The notes under the pieces were generated by a model, which was given only the letters and a program-made list of their open reading frames with translations, did no database searches and was not told the DNA's origin. Shown here in pieces: positions 48,945 through 59,380 of a DNA stretch of 64,000 bases (position 1 is its first letter; each line of letters starts with the position of its first letter). Source of the DNA: Tridacna crocea (lineage: Eukaryota > Mollusca > Bivalvia > Cardiida > Cardiidae); NCBI GenBank assembly GCA_943736015.1, contig OX031061.1, forward strand, positions 13,463,290 through 13,527,289, read 5' to 3'. The translations under genes were made by a program, and so were the position numbers.

Positions 48945-50055
48945 CACCTGAGCACAACGTGCTCAAGGGGAGCTTTTAGGATCACCCGGGCGTCCGTCGT
49001 CCGTCGCGCATCGTCCGTCGTGCTTCGTCAACAAATCTTTAAACATCAACTCCTCCTTAACCATTTGGCCAATTTCCTCTAAACTTGGCTGGAATGTTCC
49101 TTGGGATGTCCTTTTTAAAATTTATTCACAGAATTTGTCTTCGTCAAAAACTCTGGTTGCCATGGCAACCAAATGTAATTTTCTAAGGAATTCTTTAAAA
49201 ATCTTTTTCTCTGAAACCGCTGGTCAGATTTTGAAATAATTTCACAGAGATGTTCCTTGGGTGACCCTTATCCAAATTGTTCGCGAAATTCTGATCCGTC
49301 AAGAAACATGGCTCTGGTGAATGGAGGCTTCTTGCGCTATACCGAAATGCAGAAATTTTTGAAAATTCTTCTTCTCTGAAACAGTTCGTCAGACTTTGAA
49401 ATAATTTAACGGAGATGTCCCTTTTTCAAAATTTTTTCTCAAAATTGTGATCTGTCAAGAAACATGGCTCTGGTGAATGGGGGCTACTTGCACCATATGG
49501 AAAGGAAGAAATTCTTAAAAATTCTTCTCTGAAAGATTCTCTGGTCAGATTTTAAAATAATTTCACAGCAATGTTCATTGGGTGACCCTTTTCAAAATTT
49601 GTCCACGAAATTCTGATCTGTCAAGAAACATGGCTCTGGTGAATGGGGGCTTCTTGCACTATACCGAAATGAAGAAATTCTTGAAAATTCTTCTTCTCTG
49701 AAACGGCTGGTGATATTTTAATATAATTTCACAGAAATGTTGCCTGGGTGACCCTTTTCAAAAATTGTTCGCGAAATTTTGATCCGTCAAGAAACATGGC
49801 TCTGGTGAATGGGGGCTATTTGCACTATACGGAAATGAAGAAATTCTTGAAAATTATTCTTCTCTGAAACGGCAGATCAGATTTTGAAATAATTTCACAG
49901 AAATGTTCCTTTAGCGACCCATTTAAAAAATTGTTCATAGAATTTTGATCGGTCTAGAAACATGGCTCTGGTGAATGGGGGCTTCTTGCACGAAACAGAA
50001 TTCAATACCTTGAAAAAACAAAAGGGCCAAGATGGCCCTGGATCGCTCACCTGAA
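48945..50055 (+). mobile_element. Tandem-unit element, 'GAGCTTTTAGGATCAC' family, copy 2
   Basis: Head TGAGCACAACGTGCTCAAGG, GAGCTTTTAGGATCAC and CGTCCGTCGTCCGTCG. Four to five units of about 164 bp with CACAGAGATGTTCC-like phrases near 49243, 49405, 49567, 49732 and 49897. Close to copy 1 at 223-1240. It ends near AAAGGGCCAAGATGGCCCTG in an inverted tail. Confidence 0.8.
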
Positions 50056-50076
50056 TTTTTGGGAGGATCATAGCCA

Positions 50077-50078
50077 TT

Positions 50079-50109
<31 letters not shown>

Positions 50110-50125
50110 TTTTTTTTTTTTTGAG
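50077..50125. repeat. (TTTA)n and T-run
   Basis: Nine or so ATTT units followed by a T tract. Confidence 0.9.
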
Positions 50126-50159
50126 GTGTTAAAACACTGGACACAAATTCCTTATTTTG

Positions 50160-50542
50160 CGAGGCAATTTTCAAAAGGTCACCTGTAAAAGTCCTTTCAA
50201 AATCTGACCAGCAGTTTCAGAAAAGAAGAATTTTAGGAGTTTCTTAATTTCCGTATAGTGCAAGTAACTCCCCATTCATCAGAGCCATGTTTCTTGACCT
50301 ATCAAACTTACGCGAAAAGTTTTTGAAAAGGGCCATTCAAGGAACATTTCTGTCAAATTATTTTAAATTCTGACAAGCCCTTTCAGAAAAAGAAGAATTT
50401 TCAAGAATTCCTTCATGTCCGTATAGTGCAAGTAACCCCCATTCATCAGAGCCATGTTTCTCGACGGATCAAAATTTCACAAACAGTTTTTGAAAAGGAT
50501 CACCCAAGGAACATCTCTGTGAAATTATTTTAAAATCTTTTC
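50160..50542 (-). repeat. Inverted partial copy of the 'GAGCTTTTAGGATCAC' family units
   Basis: Two units in reverse (GTGCAAGTAACCCCCATTCATC, AGAGCCATGTTTCTCGACGG, GGAACATCTCTGTGAAATTA). It abuts the retrotransposon relic at about 50543. Confidence 0.75.
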
Positions 50543-51161
50543 TTCAGAGAAGAAACAGCTAAAGTTACTCGTCAGTTGTGCAACCTATTAGGCATACCTC
50601 AGGAATTCAGACCAAGTTTCATTCATCATTGCTTAGGAGCACGTGAACTTGTTCACAGAACGATAGCCGAGAAATTGACCTCATTTCTTGACTCTCTGTG
50701 TAAGACATGGGATTCAGTCATTTCTGCTATTTATTTCAGCATCAACAATGCAGTAAACGCCAGTACTAGGTATTCCCCCTTTGAGATAGTGTATGCAACT
50801 AGGTCTAAATTCCCTTTGCTACCCATACCAGCTGGTCTATTCCAAAGACTCTGTTGGGCGAGATATGATGCACAATGCAGAAAAAATATTCCAATGATAT
50901 GCTTGATCGAGAACATAGAAATGCAACCGATTTACATTTGTCTCTCTTGGTGACTATGTATATATGACCATTTAATCAACAGGACCTGCTAAGAAGTTTA
51001 GGAATAATTTTTCTGGACCATTAGTTGTAAAGTCCGTGCCAAGTGACCACATGGTTCAAGTTGTTGATCCATCACTCCCAAATTCGGCATCAAAACTTGT
51101 ACATATTCATAGGTTAAAGAATGCCTATGTACGTCAGTCAGAACCATTGAATTACTCTTAA
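50543..51161 (+). pseudogene. LTR-retrotransposon pol 3' end (integrase C-terminal half), decayed
   Basis: Two frames carry integrase-like sequence of the Gypsy/Metaviridae type. In the first (about 50546-50850), the region after the catalytic core reads VHRTIAEKLTSFLDSL, INNAVNAST and YSPFEIVYATRSKFPLL. A frameshift follows. The second (50976-51161) reads GPAKKFRNNFSGPLVV...HMVQVVDP...VHIHRLKNAYVR then stop, as at the C-terminus of such integrases. The catalytic core, reverse transcriptase and LTRs are absent; the left boundary is cut by repeat sequence. Not functional. Confidence 0.75.
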
Positions 51162-52100
51162 GTCAAGCAATGTGTATCAGGGACCACTTACTCCAATTCT
51201 GCTGTGCAAATTTGTGAAACGGATTTTTTGCCCAAACAAGACAAACACACTGACATGGATAACGAACAAAATGCCAATGCCCATTTGCAAATAGACCTGC
51301 ATGAGAGTACAACGTACATAATGATATTGCCATTAATGGGTGTGACTCTCCAGTTGTCACTGAGCGTAGACCAAAGCATGCCGTTCGTAAACCTTAAAGA
51401 TTTTGTGATTCGGATCACGCAGATCCAATGAATGTTGATTTGTCGTCCTCGGATGCGTTTCGATGTCAAAAGTAACACATGTCTTGGCTCAAAGACATAC
51501 ATCAGACGGTACACAGTATTCATACATCTTGTTGGTGAGCCAGCACAAAACGCTATTTGGGTGTTAGGTTCGAGTCTCAATACCAGAGCTAAGAAAAAAA
51601 TAGCAGACAGGCCTTCACCTGTAGTTTTGTTGGTTTGTAGAGAAAATCAAGTCATTGAAAGTTTCGTGTTGTATTATACATTTGTTGGTTTGTAGAGAAA
51701 ATCAAGTCATTGAAAGTTTCGTGTTGTATTATACAATTTTTATACTTTTGATTTTGTGTTATGTAAAGGGAAACAACTCAAATTTATTACAACTGGAAAC
51801 ATGGATTTTTCTCTCTCTTCGGCAAAGAAAAAGTGCTTCAGTGGGATTCAGTGAGAAAACTACGTAGCCAATGACATGTGTCATGTTGGTATAGTTTGAT
51901 CAAATGGTAATCTACTGATGCTTTACTATATTACTTCTGGGAACAGGGTTAATGCTTCTTTGCTATTGAAGGACATTGTGCACCATTGTGTGAGCTTTAT
52001 GAATCTGGTTGTTATTTTTCCCGAATCAAATAAGACTTACAAGCCTATTACAATCATGCCAACCAGTGCAGTAACTTACACGTGTGGGTTTTCTACGATC
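51162..52100 (+). other. 3' remnant of the retrotransposon with a 55-bp direct duplication
   Basis: Downstream frames with stops (VTERRPKHAVRKP, then SDHADPMNVDLSSS) look like the degraded tail of the same pol polyprotein. TGGTTTGTAGAGAAAATCAA at 51631 recurs at 51686 (55-bp offset). No LTR boundary identified. Confidence 0.45.
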
Positions 52101-52159
52101 TTATACCCCCATTCCAATAGGCCGCGAGCTACGGCGCTCTGTGCGCTCATACAGAGCGC

Positions 52160-52273
52160 TGTTGGACCGAACTATGGGGTTGACCGAACTATGGGGTTGA
52201 ACCCCAAAGTTCGTACGAACTTTGGGGTTGAAAATTTTCAACCCCATAGTTCGGTCGGATACCCCATGTTATG
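52160..52273 (+). repeat. Left terminal inverted repeat of the 5.1-kb element
   Basis: 114 bp, identical to the inverted right end; includes a perfect 30-bp palindrome at 52200-52229 and GAAAATTTTC at 52230-52239. Confidence 0.9.
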
Positions 52274-52454
52274 CACCATCGGACCGAACTTTGGGGTTGA
52301 ACACCATAGTTCGTACGAACTTTGGGGTTGAAAATTTTCAACCCCATAGTTCGGTCGGATACCCCATGTTATTCACTATCGGACCGAACTGTGGGGTTGA
52401 ACACCATAGACCGTACGAACTTTGGGGTTGAAAATTTTCAAGTTTGGCTTGAAA

Positions 52455-52461
52455 CATTCAT

Positions 52462-52493
<32 letters not shown>

Positions 52494-52626
52494 TTTTATC
52501 ATCATCATCAGCAGCAGCATCAGCATCGTCACCATTATTATAATAATAATCATCATCAGCAGCAGTATGTCATCATCATCAGCAGCAGCATCATAAGCAT
52601 CATCATCATCATATTATTATTATTAT
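52455..52626 (+). repeat. CAT/CAG trinucleotide microsatellite
   Basis: Mixed (CAT)n, (CAG)n and (ATT)n runs starting right after TTTGGCTTGAAACATTC. Frames rich in Ser, His or Gln here are artefacts. Confidence 0.9.
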
Positions 52627-54060
52627 TCCGTGCCGAAGGCGGAGGGATATAGTTTTAGCGTTGTCCGTCTGTTTGTGCGTCCGTCCGTCAGTCAGTGTGT
52701 CAGCCCCGGCAAATATCTCCAATTCCATTTGACGGAATTTCGTGAAATTTTATACATGTGTAAAATAACCCATTTTTTGTTTTGTTTTTTGATTCAATGC
52801 AAAATGGCCGACTGGAAGCGATTTTAAGTTACGTGGTTCAGTACACTTTTGATGTTTTTAGTCTTGTCTTGGAAGTTATACAGAGTTTTTAGAATTCAAC
52901 TTGTCACATCAATCTACCACCATTAGGAATGAAGGAAAAAATGTTAACCAAGATTGACCTTGCAACTCTGTCAATGTCTTTGCGATTACTAGCTATGTCA
53001 TGGAAAAAGGGGTCTTCATGTTATATTGTATTCCATTTCTTGCGAACACAATTCCTCCCACATTTCTTGACGGATTTGAATAAAAAATTCACAAACTGTT
53101 TCTCGTTATGTGACCTATTGCATATTGTCAATGTTTTGCGATTCGTAGCAGCGTCATGGAAAAAGAGGGCTTCATGATTTTTGTTCATTCTATTTCTTGT
53201 GATCACAACTCCGCCCACATTGATTTGAAGGATTTGATGAGAATTTTAGAATGTTTCTCGCCATGTGACCTATTGCATATTGTCAAGGTTTTGCGATTGG
53301 CATCAAGGAATAAGGGGGCTTCATGCTATATTTCATTTTTCACTAATATCTGTTTAATTACTCTACATATCCTTACAGATTTTGATGAGATTTTCACAGA
53401 TCATGTGACCTAGCGCATGTTGTCAGGGTTTTGCAATTTATCGCTGTATCATGGGAAAAGGGGGTTTCATGTCAAAGTTAATTTTTTTATCGATGAATCT
53501 CCAATTTATGCACATAGTTGTATGAAACTTCATATTTCTATTGGTTGATCAAAGTCAATGACCAGTGAGTCCATCGTGTATCCGTCTGTCCATTCGTCTG
53601 TCCATCCATCAGTCTTTTCGTGACCGTTTTAGATCACAAGTAACACACTTTATCCATTGAGCTATCCAGGCAGGTGCTAGAAATTCCAACACTTTAGTCT
53701 CCAGCTAGCAGCTTGAAATGGCAGCAATGTTGCGGCGTATATTGTTTGAGGGATATCTTTTGAAGTCCTTCACAAAAATTGATGAAACTTCATGAATGTC
53801 TATCATTGAATAGTCCGTTAATACAATTTTTTTCTTTATAAATAATGATGTGTCATGAAAAAAGGGGGCTTAACGTATATTTTCTTTATTTCTTTTCATT
53901 TCATGAAATGCCAATTTCTGGAAAAAAGGAAAATTAATGTATAATCCTGTTATGGACCTCTTATATATTTTTTTATGTAATGAAATGCTGTGCCATGGAA
54001 AAAGGGAGCTTCATGTATAATTTCATCGTGGACCAATAACAAAAAGGCCACATGTGTACA
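52627..54060 (+). mobile_element. Tandem-unit element 'CGTGCCGAAGGCGGAGGGATATAG'
   Basis: The head CCGAAGGCGGAGGGATATAG is followed by GTCCGTCTGTTTGTGCGTCC and CCGTCAGTCAGTGTGTCAG. Units of about 150-155 bp with TAGCnnTGTCATGGAAAAAGGGGGCTTCATG (near 52998, 53153, 53303 and 53451) and ATGTGACCTATTGCATATTG follow. A second (GTCTGTCCATC)n run occurs near 53580. It is nested in the 5.1-kb element. Confidence 0.75.
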
Positions 54061-54659
54061 TGCAAAACCATATTATAGTCGTGGGCTTTTGTCCTAGTTG
54101 GCTCTCATTCTAGTAGGCTTTTGTCGTAGTGGGCTTTTGTTTCAGTGGGCTTTTGTCCTACACCCATTGTCTTTTGTGTGTGCGGTTTGATGGTTTTGAT
54201 TGTTATAATTTCTACTTCTTACGACTTTTAAAAGAAAAAAAGTTGGGAATGCGCAACTTAGTTATGGCACTCAAAATAATTTTGAACGACTGCTCAGAAC
54301 CAGTATAGAGTAAATTTATTTGGTTTTATGAAAACGAATTACAGATTGGGCATATGAAATTTAAGCATTCATTCAAAGTTGGTTTTCATCGAACAAATAG
54401 GAGAAAATGGTTCGTTCCGAAAACTCCATGGACTTTGTGGCGCCGATTTGTATTTGGTAACGCTTTTGCTTATAAAGAGCAATGTTGCCTTTTCTTACAA
54501 TGTCTACTATCAATAGTTGTATTAGAATGTTTCCATTTTGAGCGAGTCTAAAAGCTGCATACTTCGTTTTTCGGAATAACTTAGGTCTATCTGTGCACTA
54601 AACAATATCTTCATACATGAAACTGGGTCCAAGCTATTATTATCACACGTTTAAAAACG

Positions 54660-54895
54660 CTGCCGATGCATTATATGGCCTGCAACACGCATAAAGGGTC
54701 CTTCGGACATTTGCGTAAAGTGTCGTCTCGGATTAGCGTGTGCAGTCCGCACAGGCTAATCCGAAACGACACTTTCCGATTTTATGTAATTTTCTGTTTT
54801 ACGCAAGTCTACTGTAGCACAAAATCTAATCCGGGACGACACTTTACGCAAATGTCCGAATGCACCTTTTGGCGTGTTGCACCCCATATAAGCCT
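54660..54895 (+). repeat. Interspersed repeat 'CATTTGCGTAAAGTGTCGTC', copy 1
   Basis: Contains hairpin GGATTAGCGTGTGCAGTCC / GCACAGGCTAATCC, then ACGACACTTTCCG, and ends GACACTTTACGCAAATGTCC, so the outer ends are inverted. A relative lies at 60010-60175. A repeat of this type is common in bivalve genomes. Confidence 0.8.
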
Positions 54896-55079
54896 ATTAT
54901 TCTTTCCATAGCATCCGAAATGAAAAATACATATGTATTGTGCGTGTGTGTGTGCTCGAAACGCAACAGAAAGTTATGAAAAAGTTCATGCTTATAGTAT
55001 CGTAACAGATCAGCACTTGTGTACTGATCCGATGCAACACTCTAGCTCCGCTTACACGCACGATAAAGATAAACAGATA

Positions 55080-55293
55080 AAAGTAGATGATGATGATGAT
55101 GATGATGATGAAACAACGGGATAATGTTTCAAGCCAAACTATGACGTTAAAAATGTTCAACCCTAAAGTTCGTACGAACTTTGGGGTTCAATCCCATAGT
55201 TCGGTCCAACAATGCACCATAGTTCGTTCGAACTTTGGGGTTGGAAATTTTCACCTCATAGTTTGACTTGAAACATTTATCATCATCAGCAGC

Positions 55294-55324
<31 letters not shown>

Positions 55325-56892
55325 TTTTATCACTATCATCATCAGATGCAGATATACACTGATATGAAAATCAGGATTAAACTAGATTTATATTGTCTTG
55401 AAAGAGTATTTTATTCCAACTTTTTGTGGAAAAAAAAAGTTGGTTGATTGATTTCTCCGCTGCCGAAAATCCAAGGATATTCAGTTCTAATCATCAGAAC
55501 ATACATGTAAAGTTGGCCTTTTATCATAGTGTCACAATGTAAATGACGCGATCTTTTTCTAAATAAAGCATCCTTGATGGTGATGATGATGATGTCGACG
55601 ACGACGACGACGCCGATGATGATGATTATGATAATGATGATGATGATGATGAAATAACGGGATGATATTTCAAGCCAAACGTCAGATTATGATGGTGATG
55701 ATGACGACGACGACGACGACGACGATGATGATGATGATGATGAATCGACGGGATGATGTTTCAAGCCAAACTTTGACGTTGAAAATTGTCAACCCCAAAG
55801 TTCGTACGAACTTTGGGGTTCAACCGCATAATCGGTCAACCCCATAGTTCGGTCCAAAAAATCGACCGAACTATGGGGTTCAACCCCATAGTTCGGTCAA
55901 TCCCATAGTTCGGACCAACAATTGACCGAACTATGGGGTTGAACCCCAAAGTTCGTACGAACTTTGGGGTTCAACCCCACAGTTCGGTCAACCCCATAGT
56001 TCGGTCCAACAATTGACCGAACTATGGGGTTGAATTTTCAACGACATAGTTTGGCTTGAAACAATAATCATCATCATCAGCAGCAGCAGCAGCATATAAT
56101 CACTATCATCATCAGATGCAGATATACACTGATATGAAAATCAGGATTAAACTAAATTTATGTTGTCTTGAAAGAGTATTTTATTCCGACTTTGTGTGAA
56201 AAAAAAAAGTTGGTTGGTTGATGTCTCCGCTGCCGAAAATCCAAGGATATTCAGTTCTAATCATCAGAACATACATGTAAAGTTGGCCTTTTATAATAGT
56301 GTTACAATGTTAATGACGCGATCTTTTGATGATGATGACGACGACGATGATGACGATGATCATATTGATCATGTGATGAATCGACGGGATGATGTTTCAA
56401 GCCAAACTTTGACGTTGAAAATTGTCAACCCCAAAGTTCGTACGAACTTTGGGGTTCAACCCCATAGTTAGGTCAACCCCATAGTTCGGTCCAACAATTG
56501 ACCGAACTATGGGGTTGAAGCCCAAAGTTCGTACGAACTTTGGGGTTGAAAAGTTTCAACGACATAGTTTGGCTTGAAACATTTATCATCATCATCATCA
56601 TCATTATCATCATCATCAGCATATAATCATTATCATTGTCAGATGCAGATATACACAGATATGAAAATCAGGATTAAACTAGATTTATATTGTCTTGAAA
56701 GAGTATTTTATTCCGACTTTGTGTGGAAAAAAAAAGTTGGTTGACTGATTTCTCCGCTGCCGAAAATCCAAGGATATTCAGTTCTAATAATCAGAACATG
56801 CATGTAAAGTTGGCCTTTTATCATAGTGTCACAATGTAAATGACGCGATCTTTTTCTAAATAAAGCATCTTTAATGATGATGATAATGGTGG

Positions 56893-56925
<33 letters not shown>

Positions 56926-56960
56926 CGACGACGACGGTGATGATGATGATAATGATAATA

Positions 56961-57000
<40 letters not shown>

Positions 57001-57004
57001 CGAC

Positions 57005-57043
<39 letters not shown>

Positions 57044-57160
57044 AATGATGATGATCAATTGACGGGATGATGTTTCAAGCCAAACTATGACGTTGAAAAT
57101 TTTCAACCCCAAAGTTCGTACGAACTTTGGGGTTCAACCCCAAAGTTCGGTCCGATAGTA
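55080..57160. repeat. Composite units: 230-bp spacer, GAT run, palindrome block, ATC run (three copies)
   Basis: The spacer (begins AGATGCAGATATACACTGAT, ends near TCTAAATAAAGCATC) is at 55344-55573, 56114-56327 and 56641-56870, highly similar. Each is followed by a GAT/GAC run, then GATGTTTCAAGCCAAAC...GACGTTGAAAA, palindromes with GTTCGTACGAAC, and (for the first two) the inverted TTTGGCTTGAAACA with ATC/CAG runs. Asp-, Met- or Ile-rich frames are microsatellite translations. Confidence 0.85.
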
Positions 57161-57274
57161 CATAACATGGGGTATCCGACCGAACTATGGGGTTGAAAAT
57201 TTTCAACCCCAAAGTTCGTACGAACTTTGGGGTTCAACCCCATAGTTCGGTCAACCCCATAGTTCGGTCCAACA
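57161..57274 (-). repeat. Right terminal inverted repeat of the 5.1-kb element
   Basis: Reverse complement of 52160-52273 with no mismatch found. Confidence 0.9.
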
Positions 57275-57479
57275 GAGCGCCTTGGATCGCCTCAGACCGC
57301 TCACATAACAACCAGATAATGTTCCGCTAGCAATCAAGTAACGACCATTGAGATCCGATCGTGATTAAACTGTACATGGTCACTATTGTAGCCTCGCTAG
57401 GACTTGCGACCTTTTACGACCTGTTTTTGCTCCGTTAGCGACGCGAGGCTTTGGCGCTTCTTTCACTCCTTTCCCTGGG

Positions 57480-57860
57480 TGGCATACTGTTGATGACTAA
57501 AGAATTTATTGTACCTACACCAGTTGGTCTCTAAATGCTAAATTATAATATGATGACTTTGTCGGATCAAGGTCCCCCTTTGCTCGAGGCATATATGGTA
57601 TCGACCGTTAGAGAAAATGAATCGGATACAAGGAAATCCGGGTACAAGCCCCTAGCTCTTCTTCGAATAGACCTCCTTGGTTCCTTAACGTACCCGGTGT
57701 AGAGCACCGACGCATGCAAGGCTACCTCTGGGTTCCAAACTAGTTCACCTCTAGTTTGGTGGGAAAAACAAGGCGTCTCAGAAAGGTCCTGGTATCGAAC
57801 TTCGGGCCTCAGAATTGATAGTCGAGCGTTTTACCACCGCACTACCGGTCCACCCTGAAA
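57480..57860 (-). mobile_element. tRNA-derived SINE, minus strand
   Basis: Reverse complement: GACCGGTAGTGCGGTGGTAA (A-box region), GAAGTTCGATACC (B box), then a body with CTACACCGGGTACGTTAAGG and AACCAAGGAGGT and a tail with ACCAACTGGTGTAGGTACAA then TAAATTC. The tRNA head is not a functional tRNA. Confidence 0.75.
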
Positions 57861-58459
57861 TGATGATATCCGAGACAGACACTTCGCCATCATATTGCCA
57901 CTTGATCGTAACGGAGCGCTATCACATCTCTACTTGATCGTAACAGAGCGCTATCATATCACCCATGGATCGTATGGGAGTGCGATCATATCGCCATTTA
58001 ATCGCAACGGAGCGCTACTGCATCTCTAATGGTCGATATCGGATCACATAGGGACGGAATTACAGGCATACTGGAGGAACATTTGCGCTCTTGAGTGATC
58101 CGATAGCGCTCCGTTTACGACATTTACGTTCAAGTTGAGTTTCGATAACGATTTAAGCGATTAATTAGCGATGTGACGGCGTTCTGAACAGATCGCCACG
58201 GATCTTTGTGCAAGGGAGTAGACTGATGGCGATCTTGGCAATCCGCTAAAGATCTGTTAGCATTCCTGGCGCTCTGCATGGCGATCTATTGCGCTCTGTG
58301 AGAGGGCCATAGATAGTGGCTTAGTGGAATGGGGGTATTATATACGTGTGTTGTGATGGGTTATCCGATATATTTTCGAGTTATAAAGAGTTAAATTTCC
58401 AATTTTTAGCTTTACTACAGCTTTAAGTGTAATGATCTTTTACATATGATAATATTATG

Positions 58460-58565
58460 TCACATTTTCTCAGACCTTTCATCTAACATAGCTCTGAGTC
58501 CCTCATTTCCTTGCATTTGAATCGTCTTCAGGAATGATTCTTTTGCTTCAACACTACGTATACAA
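58460..58565 (-). CDS. Possible terminal exon of an unidentified gene
   Basis: A good acceptor (TTGTTTTTTCAG|T) at 58566-58567 opens a single frame (phase 2) of 34 codons ending in TGA at 58460. The peptide contains VEAKESFLKTIQMQ and ends LDERSEKM: charged, probably helical, unlike the translated repeats nearby. I do not recognise the protein. I found no in-phase upstream exon between here and the GPCR. If real, the gene's 5' part is upstream on the minus strand (higher coordinates), or this is a fragment carried by a repeat. Confidence 0.35.
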
Positions 58566-58734
58566 CTGAAAAAACAAAGAATATACTTTTCATCAAACAG
58601 CAACACCGTTTTTTAATAAAAATGGGAGATAAGTTTAAGCTTAAACATATTTATTTTACATCGATTGAGAAACAAGTTCTTACAACTTATACTAATCTCT
58701 CTCGATTCTGCTTCCTGTGAACTACATCAGTACT

Positions 58735-58857
58735 CGCGCCGAATATGTGGGCCATTGAAAAATCCCAAAGTTGACACCCGCTCCCGGGTATCGAACTCAG
58801 GACCTTTAGGTTGTGAGGCCGACGCTCTACCTCACGACCATAGACACTAATGGGAGA
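58735..58857 (-). mobile_element. tRNA-derived SINE head, minus strand
   Basis: Reverse complement shows TATGGTCGTGAGGTAGAGCG (A box) and GAGTTCGATACCC (B box) with imperfect stems, followed by CGGGAGCGGGTGTCAACTTT. tRNA-like but not foldable as a full tRNA. Confidence 0.65.
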
Positions 58858-59380
58858 TAGAGGAACAGAGAAAATGCTGATTTTTTTTTCAAAACAGATA
58901 TCTTTATTCAAATTCAATGATGATTTAAATTTTCTGATTAAGAGGGAAACGTGATAGGCTTCTTTTCCCACAACCTGTTCAAAAGCAATCTACTAAAGAG
59001 GTATAAAAAGTTTTTTGGTGCAAAGTCATCAAACTTTTCCATAGAAAGAGTGGGGGCGCTTTCTGTATTATGGGGGAAAGGGCTAAAAGTAAGATGCCCC
59101 TAACATATTGTTAATTGACATGGTATGATAATGAATTAAAAAGAAAATAATACAAACTCCCTGTACTGGCTCCTAGATATGAATTCCAATTAATTGAGTC
59201 AGGGACAGATTGACCGAATTCCTCACCCAAAAATTCGAAATCCGACAGGCCTGAATCCAAATCGGCTTCTTCTTCGCCGAGGCCCACTTTATGATTTGTA
59301 TAGGTAATGGGACACGTGGTACATTGTATCAAGCGGGGAAATGAAATTTCATGACGTGAATTGTTTCGTCACAAGGTTAA

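Larger units (their letters stand above)
52160..57274. mobile_element. 5.1-kb palindrome-rich element with 114-bp perfect terminal inverted repeats
   Basis: The termini 52160-52273 and 57161-57274 are exact reverse complements as read, beginning TGTTGGACCGAACTATGGGG; similarity continues inward with a few mismatches. ACAGAGCGC occurs at 52151-52159 and at 57272-57280, a probable target-site duplication overlapping the end by three bases (its effective length is 6-9 bp, depending on where the end is drawn). The ends contain palindromes with the core GTTCGTACGAAC inside AACCCCAAAG/CTTTGGGGTT. Inside are CAT/CAG and GAT/GAC trinucleotide runs, an inserted tandem-unit element (52630-54060), another repeat (54660-54895) and three composite units (55344-57160). 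No transposase frame seen. Confidence 0.8.
52101..58340. mobile_element. Outer foldback element (about 1.1 kb), split by a 5.1-kb insertion
   Basis: The left end TTATACCCCCATTCCAATAG then GCCGCGAGC (52101) is matched in inverse by GGCTTAGTGGAATGGGGGTA at the right, just before 58340. The right body 57275-58340 is rich in GATCGnnACGGAGCGCTAT and its complement. Without the insertion the two parts (52101-52159 and 57275-58340) make about 1.13 kb. Confidence 0.65.

Noticed and set aside
54933..57112. Long frames rich in Asp, Met or Ile
   Set aside because: Direct translations of GAT/ATC trinucleotide runs; present on both strands of the same microsatellites.
52160..57274. CRISPR-like array because of regular palindromes
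   Set aside because: Eukaryotic context, irregular spacing, spacers made of microsatellites or duplicated DNA, and no cas genes.
59111..59332. Minus-strand frame containing EEADLDSGLSDFEFLG with a possible GTGAGG donor
   Set aside because: Its phase does not fit the candidate exon at 58460, its acceptor is unclear, and I recognise no family.
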